From Pseudomonadota bacterium (GTDB taxonomy: Bacteria; Pseudomonadota; Gammaproteobacteria; Steroidobacterales; Steroidobacteraceae), in assembly GCA_018241425.1 (NCBI GenBank), contig JAFEDU010000001.1, positions 434,001 to 498,000 of the forward strand: a stretch of 64,000 nucleotides of DNA. Direction: 5' to 3'. The translations under genes were made by a program, and so were the position numbers. The notes under the pieces are model-generated. The model saw nothing but the letters and a program-made list of their open reading frames with translations. It did no database searches and was not told where the DNA came from. Shown here piece after piece: positions 8,599 through 16,450 of this stretch (within the stretch, counting starts at the first letter, position 1; every line of letters starts with the position of its first letter).

Positions 8599-11070
8599 TC
8601 AGCGAATGTGGAACTGCCCAGTGAACTTCGGCAGCCAGCTGTGTGGGTCGGATCCAAACTGGGCCATGAGCGAGTGGACGAGATCGACGTTGGTGCGGCG
8701 GCCGGAAATCACGGCAAGCTCCGCATCGAAGCCCTTGAGATCCAGCTCGCACACGATGCTTTGGTGTCCCTGTCGGACCAGAAACCGCCGCGAGCCCGGC
8801 TCCAGTTCGTTTTTGATCAGGTGGAACTCACGTTCAGTAAGTCCAAAGCCTTCCCGGTAGTCCTGCGCGTAGGCATCGGCATTGGGGAAGAAGATCTTGG
8901 TTGGGGTCTGCTCGATCAGCGTCCGGCTGATAGGGCTGGCCAACACATCGTTTGCGCTCTGGGTGGCGAGCGCCATGACGCCATTGAGCTTCCGCCAGGT
9001 CTTTGGGCCATCCTTCGCGAAATGCTCGAACGCGGGGTCGGCGAGTAATCGCCAGAACTCGTCCATCCAGCACACCAGCCGCCGGCCATCCAATAGCTGG
9101 CGGACCAGGTGAAAGAGATACAGCGTGATTGGGGTCCGGCAGACGGGATGATCCAGGAAGTCCGTCACGTCAAAGCCCATCAGGGCGTGACGTGACAGTC
9201 TCGGAACGACCGAATCATGCGGGTTGTCGAAGACCCAGGCGTAGTCCCCGCGGACACTGGCACACCAGGGCGCAAGGCGAGGAAACAGGCCCTCATTGTC
9301 GGTCGAATCGAGAAACTCCAGCAGGCGCGAGAGCCGGCGAGCTTCGGGCTGCAGGGCGAGCGTGCCCTTGAGTGCCAGATCCAGGTCCGCCTCCTGGCGC
9401 ACCGAGAGCACCCCTGCCGCCGGACGCACTAAGGTACGCAGCCAGGCCTTCAGGAATTCGACATTTAGGGGCGAAGGCTGGAGCCGCAGCGGATTGAATC
9501 CCGTGCGCTCGCCGTTTCGAAGCGGGCAATACTCTCCGCCCATCGCACGAATCAGGATCTCAAGCCCCCGATCCTTGTCGAAGATCACCTGGCTGGCGCC
9601 CTGCTGCTGCAAGAGGGCGACCAGAAACCCAATAAATACTGTCTTCCCCGAACCGGTGGGCCCACAGATCAGGGTGTGTCCCGTGTCCTTGCGCGAGCCT
9701 CCGTCCGGATCGGTCGGGTCACTGGCATGGAGTGAGAAGTGGTATGGCGAGCGTGCGCTCGTGACCAGTACCGTGAGCGCATCCCCCCAGTGATTGTCCC
9801 GGGCACGGCCAGCCGGATAGTTATGAAATGGCACCATGCCTGCAAAGTTCCGCGACGTGATCGCAGCCTTTCGGGTACGCAGGGAAAAGTTGCCCGGAAG
9901 CTGCGCCCAGAAGGCCGCTTCGAGTGCCATGTCTTCGCGCGCAACGGTCATTCCGGTGTCCGCAAGACGTGCGCGCGCGAGTGCGATGCCGTCGTTCAAG
10001 GCACGAGAGCGTCGCTCGCGCGCCTCTTCGGTGTCGGCACCCGGATCAACGCCTTCACCCGGGCTCGGGTCATCGCTGAGGACCTGCAGGGAGAAGTGAT
10101 GGTCTCCCATGACGAATTCGTTGCTGGTAAGCGCATCGAGGGCATCTTTAAGCTCTTCGGCCTGGGAAACGGCGAAGTCCCCGGCGTTCACCATGCGGTT
10201 GAACTGGCGCTGCAGGAGCGCCTGCCCGGCAGGCTTGCTCAGAAAGGCGAACGACTGGGTAAGCACCAATGGAAACGGTGCCGACAGGAGCGCGTTGAAC
10301 ATCCCGACGTGCGTCGGCGTCGGATACTCCTTGATCCCTAAGATCGCGCCGGACCGGGTACCGATCGGCAAGCGGTATTCAAGTGCTTCGGTTCCGAAGG
10401 ACACGCGCCCGGTGGCCAGAACCTCGTTCAGGGGCGCCCGAGGTAACGGGACTTCCCGGGTCTCCCCATTTATAAGAGTGGAAAATAAGTTAAGCGGCCC
10501 CGAATACACCCGCCCTGCCCGCTCGTAGACCGTGAGTACCTCCGGCTCGTAGCGTGCGAGCGAGACCCGCACCGCTTCGCGCAGTTTCTCGCACGCATCC
10601 AGCGCGTCAGCGAGTTCGAGCGCGGATTCCTTCGGCCGCGTGCGCTTGAGAAGCTGTGCCGCAAGTCCCGTTGCCAGGCCCGCAGTCGGCCGATAGACAG
10701 TGCTCAGGTACAGCTCGTTGACCAGCAGTCGGCGCTGGGAGAGTTGCTGGCGGTACTTGTGCTCGAGGGTGCCGGAAAAATCCCCGGACTTGCGTCCGGG
10801 GCTCACGCGCTCCCGCCGACGAACCAGGTGCGTCCACAGCGCCACCTGGGGGCTGGCGATGTTTCGCCAGAGCACATTCAACCGCTCGTGCCAGGAATTT
10901 AAGGTCTCATCGTCCGCGCACTCAAAGCTACCTCCGGCCACGCGCATCACCTGCACGTAGTCCCCGGCAACAGTGCGCATCAGGATTGGGGAGACGTGGG
11001 CGACGTACGGAATCCGCTCAACCGGGGAGATCTCCCGGCGGGCCCGCGCAATAGATGCCCCGCTACTCAT
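8599..11070 (-). CDS. virB4: VirB4 family T4SS ATPase
   Basis: 823 residues, the usual size. VirB4 is the inner-membrane-associated ATPase needed for pilus biogenesis and DNA transfer. Walker A is GPTGSGKT at 470-477, followed by FIGFLVALLQQQGASQVIFD, and Walker B is RRLVCWMDEFWRLL at about 663-676. The C-terminal PTKIFFPNADA and LIKNELEPGSRRFLVRQG stretches are typical of the family. The start overlaps the end of virB3 by 4 nt. Confidence 0.95.
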   Translation of the reverse strand: MSSGASIARARREISPVERIPYVAHVSPILMRTVAGDYVQVMRVAGGSFECADDETLNSWHERLNVLWRNIASPQVALWTHLVRRRERVSPGRKSGDFSGTLEHKYRQQLSQRRLLVNELYLSTVYRPTAGLATGLAAQLLKRTRPKESALELADALDACEKLREAVRVSLARYEPEVLTVYERAGRVYSGPLNLFSTLINGETREVPLPRAPLNEVLATGRVSFGTEALEYRLPIGTRSGAILGIKEYPTPTHVGMFNALLSAPFPLVLTQSFAFLSKPAGQALLQRQFNRMVNAGDFAVSQAEELKDALDALTSNEFVMGDHHFSLQVLSDDPSPGEGVDPGADTEEARERRSRALNDGIALARARLADTGMTVAREDMALEAAFWAQLPGNFSLRTRKAAITSRNFAGMVPFHNYPAGRARDNHWGDALTVLVTSARSPYHFSLHASDPTDPDGGSRKDTGHTLICGPTGSGKTVFIGFLVALLQQQGASQVIFDKDRGLEILIRAMGGEYCPLRNGERTGFNPLRLQPSPLNVEFLKAWLRTLVRPAAGVLSVRQEADLDLALKGTLALQPEARRLSRLLEFLDSTDNEGLFPRLAPWCASVRGDYAWVFDNPHDSVVPRLSRHALMGFDVTDFLDHPVCRTPITLYLFHLVRQLLDGRRLVCWMDEFWRLLADPAFEHFAKDGPKTWRKLNGVMALATQSANDVLASPISRTLIEQTPTKIFFPNADAYAQDYREGFGLTEREFHLIKNELEPGSRRFLVRQGHQSIVCELDLKGFDAELAVISGRRTNVDLVHSLMAQFGSDPHSWLPKFTGQFHIR

Positions 11071-11453
11071 CGCCGCGCGCTCCAGACACAGGCCGGCACA
11101 AGATCCATACGGGTCCGGCGCCGCCCGCGAATGTCTGGAAGCTCCAGGGCCAGTGGGGAGTAACTACTGGACTTCCAGAAACGGGCATTCGCGAGGAGCG
11201 CCGGGATTCGGGTTCTGCCCCAGAGCAGTGCCAGATCGAAGAACCGGGCATCCCGGGCGCACAGGAGCGCACACACGCCGTGGATAGGAAGCCCGATTCC
11301 GAGGGTCAGGAGATTCTTCGTCAGAAGGAAGATCTCCAGCGTGCAGACCCCATTGACTAGGAGCGCTGAGTAAGTCACCCCCCAACGCATCGGAGGCCGG
11401 GTGGCCCCGACGAAGAGCGGATCCACCGTAACGCCTGGGTTAGCAGATGCCAT
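11067..11453 (-). CDS. virB3: VirB3 family T4SS inner-membrane protein
   Basis: 128 residues from ATG at 11453, just behind the virB2 stop; longer versions of the ORF read back through virB2 and are unlikely. The N-terminus NPGVTVDPLFVGATRPPM followed by two hydrophobic segments (YSALLVNGVCTLEIFLL and LLTLGIGLPIHGVCALL) is characteristic of VirB3 (VDPLF-x-G-x-TRP motif). VirB3 works with VirB4 at the inner membrane. The C-terminal 30 residues are basic. Confidence 0.92.
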   Translation of the reverse strand: MASANPGVTVDPLFVGATRPPMRWGVTYSALLVNGVCTLEIFLLTKNLLTLGIGLPIHGVCALLCARDARFFDLALLWGRTRIPALLANARFWKSSSYSPLALELPDIRGRRRTRMDLVPACVWSARR

Positions 11454-11457
11454 CGCG

Positions 11458-11760
11458 CTAGACCCCGAACATCCCACGGATCCAGGTGACGATCTGGGTG
11501 GATCCGAAGGAAATCGCAATTCCCAAAATCGCGGCGATACACCAGCCCCAGGAAATTCGGTTGGCCATCGCCATGCCACCGAGCACCATCACAAGGATCA
11601 CCGCCACGGGCGTGAGCCAGGCGAGGATGTTGGACTGGAGGGCGGTGGCTCCCGTTAAGAACGGCGATGCCGCCTGGGCCAACGCCAAGTCCGGCAGACC
11701 TACGCTGAGCAGCGCCAGAAGCGCCACGCAAGCAAATGCAACCGAGTCTTTCCGCATCAT
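11458..11760 (-). CDS. virB2: VirB2 family T4SS major pilin
   Basis: 100 residues from the first of two adjacent ATG codons at 11760, with GGAGGG 7 nt upstream. The preprotein has a long signal sequence (VAFACVALLALLSVGLPDLA, cleavage after ALA-Q) and a mature pilin of about 70 residues with two hydrophobic helices (LAWLTPVAVILVMVLGGMAM and WGWCIAAILGIAISFGS). This two-helix layout matches VirB2/TrbC pilins. It is the first gene of the virB operon, and repeats in its upstream region suggest regulated transcription. Confidence 0.92.
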   Translation of the reverse strand: MMRKDSVAFACVALLALLSVGLPDLALAQAASPFLTGATALQSNILAWLTPVAVILVMVLGGMAMANRISWGWCIAAILGIAISFGSTQIVTWIRGMFGV

Positions 11761-11780
11761 CGAAACACCCTCCGCGTATC

Positions 11781-11829
11781 GTTGCCCTATTCCCCTGCAT
11801 CCATGTTGCAAACCGTTGCATCCGGTTGC
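11781..11829 (-). promoter_or_regulatory. Four GTTGC repeats upstream of virB2
   Basis: On the plus strand GTTGC begins at 11781, 11805, 11815 and 11825, so the last three are exactly 10 bp apart, about one helical turn. The block begins 21 nt upstream of the virB2 start codon. Helically phased short repeats are typical of operators bound by multimeric regulators. FlhDC/SetCD-like proteins are encoded in the same element and are candidate ligands; that link is inference. Confidence 0.4.
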
Positions 11830-11902
11830 GTGAGATGAGGGGCACTGCATCGGAGGCTATGGAATCATGCGAAGGTGTTGCACGAGGAGGGACGAAGCGT
11901 GC

Positions 11903-11930
11903 GAACTTCGTCATTTGCGCATGTTGCACG
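11903..11930 (+). repeat. Copy A of an exact 28-bp repeat
   Basis: The plus-strand sequence from GAACTTCGTC to TGTTGCACG is identical over 28 bp to the minus strand of 17853-17880. The preceding GCGTG is also shared with one base of offset. It includes TTGCGCATGTTGCA, which resembles the GTTGC motifs nearer virB2. The copy lies about 145 bp from the virB2 start and 64 bp from the start of the HEPN-like gene. Confidence 0.9.
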
Positions 11931-11993
11931 GTCCAGATTGGACGTACTAAGGTCGACGCAGCCCCAAAACCACTCAACCCTCGAGGGCCGTCC

Positions 11994-12560
11994 ATGCTGA
12001 CTTCAGAGAGCCCGCACCTACCCTGCCAACTTCAGTTTCATAAGGAGGGGCCCTTTTACCCTTACGTGGGCAGCTTCCTCGTGGCCATTGCCGGCCTTCC
12101 CAGCATCATCGATCCGTCTAACCCGCTGAAATGGTCAGCGGATGACCGCATCATGCTGTCAGGCGTGCTTACGCCAGACCGTGAGATCTCACCATTCGAG
12201 GTTCATCAGGAGGCCGTCCGTGGACATCTGGCACACGATTCCTACTGCACCAGTCTCTGTGTGATGCTCGCGAATACCGCCTATGCGGTGGCAGAGGAAT
12301 ACCAGGATCACAGTCCGGCCTTTGAGTTCTTTAGGCATGTCCGGAATGCCAGTTCGCACGGGAATGTGTTCAATTTCAGCAGCAGAGAGCCCTGCACGGC
12401 AGCGGCGTGGCGAACAGCAAGAATTGACGACGCGAAAAAAGGAAAGAGCAACCCTCTCTACGGCAAGGGCTGCTTCGGCGAATTTCTTGGATTCGTCGAT
12501 ATTCTGGAACTGCTCTGGGACATTGAGCAGCTTATTGGTGCCCGGTCCGGTCCGGCTTAG
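11994..12560 (+). CDS. HEPN-like protein, putative ribonuclease or toxin
   Basis: 188 residues from ATG at 11994; the frame stays open upstream, but the extension crosses the repeat-bearing control region and looks non-coding. The central FEFFRHVRNASSHGNVFNF contains R117-x4-H122 (RNASSH), the R-x4-H signature of HEPN domains, many of which are RNases in toxin-antitoxin, abortive-infection and CRISPR systems. The spacing and the following Asn/Phe resemble the small plasmid-borne HEPN families. No antitoxin is obvious; the convergent minus-strand gene ends 3 nt inside its stop region. Whether this HEPN is active, and on which RNA, is unknown. Confidence 0.6.
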   Translation: MLTSESPHLPCQLQFHKEGPFYPYVGSFLVAIAGLPSIIDPSNPLKWSADDRIMLSGVLTPDREISPFEVHQEAVRGHLAHDSYCTSLCVMLANTAYAVAEEYQDHSPAFEFFRHVRNASSHGNVFNFSSREPCTAAAWRTARIDDAKKGKSNPLYGKGCFGEFLGFVDILELLWDIEQLIGARSGPA

Positions 12561-13042
12561 GCCTTAGGGCTGTCCACAGACCGGGCGAGTGCCCCCAGGG
12601 CAATGCTCAATCTGCGCAAACGAAGGCCACTTACATCAGTGCGCCCGCCCGTCGCGCGCTCGACAATAGCTTTCAGAGACACGCGCAATAACTCGGTTCG
12701 GCTCCCGTCCGCGTTGTCCACGCAGTAGGCAAGCGTTAGGGGATCGACCTCTTCTCCAAGCTCCAGGTATGGCAACTCAACATTCAAGTCTGGATACCGA
12801 CCATTGAGGCCGTCTGTCAGCCCGCGGAGCCAATATTCGAGCGTCTCATTGACCGCCACGCCGGCGAGTTCTCGGAGTCGCTGCAGAAACTCCCGGCGGA
12901 TAAGGGTCCCCTCCTTCCGATCAAAGAAGACCACCTGCGCCCTGGGCTCAAACTCCTCGGTCAGGCGGTATTCGAGATCCTCGAGCCGGGGAAGATCCCA
13001 GGTGCGCAGATCGTCCACGTATTTTCGCGGCGCAGGATTCAT
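12557..13042 (-). CDS. Hypothetical protein of ICE, soluble
   Basis: 161 residues from ATG at 13042 (PAPRKYVDDLRTWDLPRLE). An in-frame start at 13075 would overlap the upstream gene by 25 nt and is the alternative. The protein is acidic and predicted soluble, with no signal peptide or transmembrane segment and no motif I recognise. It directly follows the small membrane protein gene on the same strand, with an 8-nt gap, so the two probably form an operon transcribed towards the HEPN-like gene. Confidence 0.6.
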   Translation of the reverse strand: MNPAPRKYVDDLRTWDLPRLEDLEYRLTEEFEPRAQVVFFDRKEGTLIRREFLQRLRELAGVAVNETLEYWLRGLTDGLNGRYPDLNVELPYLELGEEVDPLTLAYCVDNADGSRTELLRVSLKAIVERATGGRTDVSGLRLRRLSIALGALARSVDSPKA

Positions 13043-13050
13043 ACCCACGT

Positions 13051-13365
13051 CTAACCCGTTTCGTCGGACAGCCATTGAACGAGCGCCCGGTAGAGCGCAG
13101 CCACAACGCAAAACCCCACGGATAGCGTGAGCATCGTGGCAAGCGGGAAGCGGGGATCGTGCAACAGCAGCCGATAAATGACGCACGCCGTGAGTCCAAG
13201 GAATCCCATGAGGACCAGGACGAGTCTCACGAAGGGCTCCAGCGCCCCAAGGACCGCAAACAGGGCGAATCGCACGACCCCCAGCAAGGCTGACGCCGCC
13301 CGCACCAGCAGGCCGCGGAACGTGGTGCGGTACGAGAAATCACGCGAATTGGCGTCTACGCGCAT
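13051..13365 (-). CDS. Hypothetical small membrane protein of ICE
   Basis: 104 residues from ATG at 13365, with GAGGAG 9 nt upstream. It has a basic N-terminus and two or three hydrophobic segments: GLLVRAASALLGVVRFALFA, LVLVLMGFLGLTACVIY and ATMLTLSVGFCVVAALY. I recognise no family. It is the first gene of a two-gene unit with the soluble protein downstream. A membrane location is all that can be said from the sequence. Confidence 0.6.
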   Translation of the reverse strand: MRVDANSRDFSYRTTFRGLLVRAASALLGVVRFALFAVLGALEPFVRLVLVLMGFLGLTACVIYRLLLHDPRFPLATMLTLSVGFCVVAALYRALVQWLSDETG

Positions 13366-13505
13366 TGCAGACCACTCCTCTGCCCTAGCAATAGGAGTCC
13401 AGGTCTCCCAGGAACGTACTGGATGCTATCACTGATGAGAATTTCGTACCACACGGGTTGATACGGTATTCGAAGCACCCTTTGGATCCTGAAGGGTTGT
13501 GCCGA

Positions 13506-13739
13506 GTGAAGTATCCGAGCCAGCAGCGCGCTATCGCCTCCGTCATTGCAGCCACTCGAAAGGAGGCCGACCTTTCCCAGCGCCAGCTGGCGGCCAAACT
13601 CCGAGTGACCTCGAACTGGGTGCAACGCGTGGAATCCCTCGAACGCCGCGTCGATGTTGCCGAGTTCATCGCCATCGCCCGTGCCCTCAAGGTCGATCCG
13701 CTCCTAATGCTGTCGAAAGCAATGAGGGCTTCGGGATAA
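13506..13739 (+). CDS. XRE-family helix-turn-helix regulator
   Basis: 77 residues from GTG at 13506 (M-KYPSQQRAI); a TTG start at 13458 would add 16 residues without similarity. The Cro/CI-type HTH lies at about 23-44 (LSQRQLAAKLRVTSNWVQRV), followed by ESLERRVDVAEFIAIARALK, a frequent ending of short XRE repressors on mobile elements. It probably acts as a repressor of the element, but its target is not visible. It is convergent with the FlhC-like gene; the two stops are 2 nt apart. Confidence 0.82.
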   Translation: MKYPSQQRAIASVIAATRKEADLSQRQLAAKLRVTSNWVQRVESLERRVDVAEFIAIARALKVDPLLMLSKAMRASG

Positions 13740-13741
13740 GT

Positions 13742-14368
13742 TCAGAACAATTGACCTTGCACGACATTGTCGGGAATTTCCGGGGTGCTGGCCTCGGGTA
13801 GTCGCCGATGCCGTAGGGCAAACGGACGGCCGCCCCAGGCCTCAATCAAGCAATATGCGCAGTGAGCCGCTTCCCTGCTTAGCCGATCCCGCACGAGCAA
13901 GCTCGAACAGCTGCCGCAGACCTCGGCCTCCATCTCCTGGCCCCTCACCAACTCCTCCAGGAGCACCATCGCGTGCTCGAGCGTGGACTGTGCCGCAGGC
14001 CATGCCGTCTTGAACTCCTCATACGCCCGGCACAGTCGCTCGCCCCGGGCCAACCCCGGAAGCGCATCCACCCCCGATCCGTCCGTGGGGACGACCTCGA
14101 AATACTCGAGAAGGCCCGCCAATAGGGCGGTCTCCGTCCGGGTCTGAAACGTTCCCCAGAAATAAGCGACTGAGGAGGGAAGCGAACCCCGCGGGGGCGG
14201 AGCTGCACCTGCGGCCATTGCGTAGTCCTTGTAGAGGGCGCGAATACCGTACATCGACAGGCCGGTCCAAAGATGGACCGCGCGATTACGGACGCCATGC
14301 TGAATCATTCGCCATGCCAGCTGATATCGCCGTATGTCGCGGCTGAATCGTGCATCTGAGACACGCAC
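13742..14368 (-). CDS. FlhC-like (SetC/BisC-type) transcription activator
   Basis: 208 residues from GTG at 14368, with AGGAG 6 nt upstream. The N-terminal part (RRYQLAWRMIQHGVRNRAVH, then LWTGLSMYGIRALYKDY) matches the helical DNA-binding region of FlhC, and PPPRGSLPSSVAYF matches the FlhC motif PxGxLPxS. The C-terminus has a four-cysteine zinc site, C151-x2-C154 and C170-x2-C173, as in FlhC. In SXT/R391 and ICEclc elements FlhC-like proteins work with FlhD-like partners to switch on transfer genes. A FlhD-like gene is present at 17262. The activator role is by analogy. Confidence 0.72.
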   Translation of the reverse strand: MRVSDARFSRDIRRYQLAWRMIQHGVRNRAVHLWTGLSMYGIRALYKDYAMAAGAAPPPRGSLPSSVAYFWGTFQTRTETALLAGLLEYFEVVPTDGSGVDALPGLARGERLCRAYEEFKTAWPAAQSTLEHAMVLLEELVRGQEMEAEVCGSCSSLLVRDRLSREAAHCAYCLIEAWGGRPFALRHRRLPEASTPEIPDNVVQGQLF

Positions 14369-14394
14369 CGTTTGCTCCTGGAACGCTTAAAAAC

Positions 14395-14553
14395 CTAGCT
14401 GCGGTGCAACATATCAGCCCGGAAGAGCTGCAATGACCGGGGAGGCAGACCGATCAAGGCCCGGACGGCATGGCGCTTCGCCCCGTGCTGGATCATTTGT
14501 CGCGTGAGCCAGTACCGCCGCGCTTCCATGGCTCGAACATCTGAAGTGCGCAT
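14395..14553 (-). CDS. Mini FlhC-like protein (N-terminal domain only)
   Basis: 52 residues from ATG at 14553, preceded by AGGAGG at 6 nt, one of the best ribosome binding sites in this region. It aligns with the first 50 residues of the neighbouring FlhC-like protein: RTSDVRAMEARRYW, QMIQHGAKRHAVRALIGLPP, against RVSDARFSRDIRRYQ, RMIQHGVRNRAVHLWTGLS. The zinc-binding half is absent. It could be a degenerated duplicate or a functional small modulator that competes in FlhC-FlhD assembly; the intact start signal favours expression. It sits 26 nt upstream of the full-length gene in the same direction. Confidence 0.68.
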   Translation of the reverse strand: MRTSDVRAMEARRYWLTRQMIQHGAKRHAVRALIGLPPRSLQLFRADMLHRS

Positions 14554-14726
14554 CTTTGACCTCCTGCGATGAACCTGCACTTGCCCGCCTCGGTTTTGCA
14601 TTTAAGATAATTTTTGCAATTCGTCTGACAAGGATTACCATGGAGTCAGCGCCACTGCAACCCCTTTGAATCGAGGTCTTCCATGTGCGAGCCAAGCCAG
14701 ATCCGCAACTGCGTATTGGATCCTCG
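14554..14726. promoter_or_regulatory. Divergent promoter region between mini-FlhC gene and DUF6502-type operon
   Basis: This 173-nt stretch is visibly richer in A+T than its surroundings around 14596-14640 (for example TTTAAGATAATTTTTGCAA). Two TTTTGCA words occur about 17 bp apart. Divergent promoters here would drive the FlhC-like genes leftwards and the four-gene operon rightwards. No clear sigma-70 pair is certain. The plus-strand gene may start inside it, at GTG 14685. Confidence 0.4.
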
Positions 14727-15611
14727 ATGAGCCGTCCGATTCGTACGGCGGTAAATGGCGCGACACTGCAGCTGCTGGAGCCTTTCGCGCAATTCCTGCT
14801 GGACGCGCGGGTAGGGGTCGGCGAGTTCACCACCCTCGCCCGCCGCGCCTACGTCAGAGCCGCGCTTCGGGATCCGGCCAACTTCCGCTCCGGCCGCGTC
14901 AATGTCTCGCGGGTGGCGGCCGCAACGGGCCTTAGCCGGGTGGAGATTGCAGCGCTACTCACCGAAGACCGGGGTGGTCCTGCCCGCAAACCTAAGGGAC
15001 GCGTTCAGGCGGAGCGGGTCCTGCTCGGCTGGTGGAATGACCCGAAGTTCCGGGACCATTCCGGGGCTCCCGTTCGCCTGCCGCGGCGCGGCTCAACCCG
15101 CTCTTTTGCGGCGCTCGTCAAACAGCACAGCGGGGACGCCCACAATAGCGCGCCGATCCTGGAGGAACTGCTGCGCTCGCAGGCCGTGCGTGAGCACCCT
15201 GACGGTACGCTCGAGGCCATCAGCCGCACGTGCACCAATGTGCGTTGGGACGAGGAAGGCATCCAGGCCTTTGGCGAAGAGCTCTCTGAGCACCTGGAGA
15301 CGTTGCTCTACAACCTCAAACACCCTGAACACCCCCGATTCGCCAAGCGTGTGGTCTGTGCCGAGTTGGACGCCTACGCCGCAAGGGTGCTGATCCCCGA
15401 GCTGATCGAGCAGGCTGAGCTGTTTCTCGAGGGTGCCGAGGAATCCCTGGGGCGCCCGGCGCGGGTGAAGAAGGGCGCATCCCGCCCCGCCAATGCGCTG
15501 CGCTTCTCCGTCGGCTTGCAGTTTTACCAGGCGCCGGTTCCGCCTAGCCCCAAGCGGCAAGAACGACCTGCGCGCCGACCCCGCAGCCTCCCTCGTACGG
15601 GAGCGCTCTGA
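14727..15611 (+). CDS. DUF6502-type protein, paralogue 1 (with N-terminal HTH)
   Basis: 294 residues from ATG at 14727; GTG at 14685 with GAGG 8 nt upstream is an alternative that adds 14 residues. The start SRPIRTAVNGATLQLLEPFA, then VSRVAAATGLSRVEIAALL, fits a helix-turn-helix in the family I know as DUF6502. The middle region (LLGWWNDPKFRDHSGAPVRL, then GSTRSFAALV and EELLRSQAVREHPDGTLE) is shared with the next two genes. Function is unknown; the HTH suggests DNA binding. It heads a coupled operon that ends in a FlhD-like gene, which points to a regulatory module. Confidence 0.65.
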   Translation: MSRPIRTAVNGATLQLLEPFAQFLLDARVGVGEFTTLARRAYVRAALRDPANFRSGRVNVSRVAAATGLSRVEIAALLTEDRGGPARKPKGRVQAERVLLGWWNDPKFRDHSGAPVRLPRRGSTRSFAALVKQHSGDAHNSAPILEELLRSQAVREHPDGTLEAISRTCTNVRWDEEGIQAFGEELSEHLETLLYNLKHPEHPRFAKRVVCAELDAYAARVLIPELIEQAELFLEGAEESLGRPARVKKGASRPANALRFSVGLQFYQAPVPPSPKRQERPARRPRSLPRTGAL

Positions 15612-15613
15612 CC

Positions 15614-16450
15614 ATGCAGCAGCCGGCACCGAGTCAGAATGACGGCGGCTTCCTGAATGCAGAGGCCGCCCACCGGTATGCCCAGGAGATCCTCCAGGAG
15701 TCCCTGACCATGCTGGCACAGACGGGGCATTCCCCGGTGGCACTCCTTCGCATGTGTGAGGCGATCTGTTCTCAGCTGAAGGAACCAGATGCGCCCTTCC
15801 GTCCGGAGGCGGCCCCCTACGTGATGGCACTTCCCCATGTCATCGCCCATTGGTACTCGGACACGGACTTACGCGGACCCCATGGCCAACCTCGGCGGCT
15901 CCCTCTCCGGTCGCGGGGGCGGGGCCCGAGCCTGGAAACTCTGATTCGGCGCGTGTTCCCCACGGAAAATCTCGATCGCGTCGTCGAGTCCCTGCTGCGC
16001 GCGAATGCCATTGAATCTCACGGAAAGCTCTACGCGCCGGTCGAGCGTTATGTGTCGCTCAAGCAGGATGCCTGGAGCATGAGCATCCACGCGCTCATGT
16101 CCGCGGCCGGTCTCCTGCGGACGATCCGGCACAACCTGAGTACCGATGACCTGTCCGCGACGTTTCTGGAACGCACGGTGCGCAACCCAAGTGTCCCCGT
16201 AAGCCTCTTACCTGAAGTCCATGCCCACCTGAAGCGCCATATCGGCCCCATTCTGTGGAACTTCGACGGCTACTTTCGCTCCCTCGAGGTCACACCGGGT
16301 TCCGAGCCGACCACGTCCGTCTCCATCGCCGTATGTGTCTTCGAGGATCCGATCGTCACGGGTGCCCCATCCGTAGACTCGGCGAAGAACGCATCACCGC
16401 CGCGCAGGGGCCCTCCTCCCCGGAACCGACGCCGAGGAGGGAAGCCATAA
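15614..16450 (+). CDS. DUF6502-type protein, paralogue 2
   Basis: 278 residues, starting 2 nt after the stop of paralogue 1. The core HVIAHWYSDTDLRGPHGQP, RRLPLRSRGRGPSLETLIRR and ESLLRANAIESHGKLYAP aligns with the cores of paralogues 1 and 3. The N-terminal 60 residues replace the HTH of paralogue 1 with helices that show no clear HTH. The C-terminal 30 residues are Pro/Arg-rich (PPRRGPPPRNRRRGGKP) and may bind nucleic acid. No known function. Confidence 0.6.
   Translation: MQQPAPSQNDGGFLNAEAAHRYAQEILQESLTMLAQTGHSPVALLRMCEAICSQLKEPDAPFRPEAAPYVMALPHVIAHWYSDTDLRGPHGQPRRLPLRSRGRGPSLETLIRRVFPTENLDRVVESLLRANAIESHGKLYAPVERYVSLKQDAWSMSIHALMSAAGLLRTIRHNLSTDDLSATFLERTVRNPSVPVSLLPEVHAHLKRHIGPILWNFDGYFRSLEVTPGSEPTTSVSIAVCVFEDPIVTGAPSVDSAKNASPPRRGPPPRNRRRGGKP

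Larger units (their letters stand above)
11761..11993. promoter_or_regulatory. Divergent control region between virB2 and the HEPN-like gene
   Basis: This 233-nt gap separates the minus-strand virB operon from a plus-strand gene. It carries four GTTGC motifs close to virB2 and one copy of an exact 28-bp sequence found elsewhere in the element. Both are described separately. I see no convincing sigma-70 -35/-10 pair, which fits a promoter that needs an activator. The regulatory role is inferred from position and repeats. Confidence 0.5.

Noticed and set aside
11736..11993. N-terminal extension of the HEPN-like ORF
   Set aside because: It would cross the virB2 start, the GTTGC repeats and the 28-bp repeat and carries no similarity; ATG at 11994 starts the structured part.
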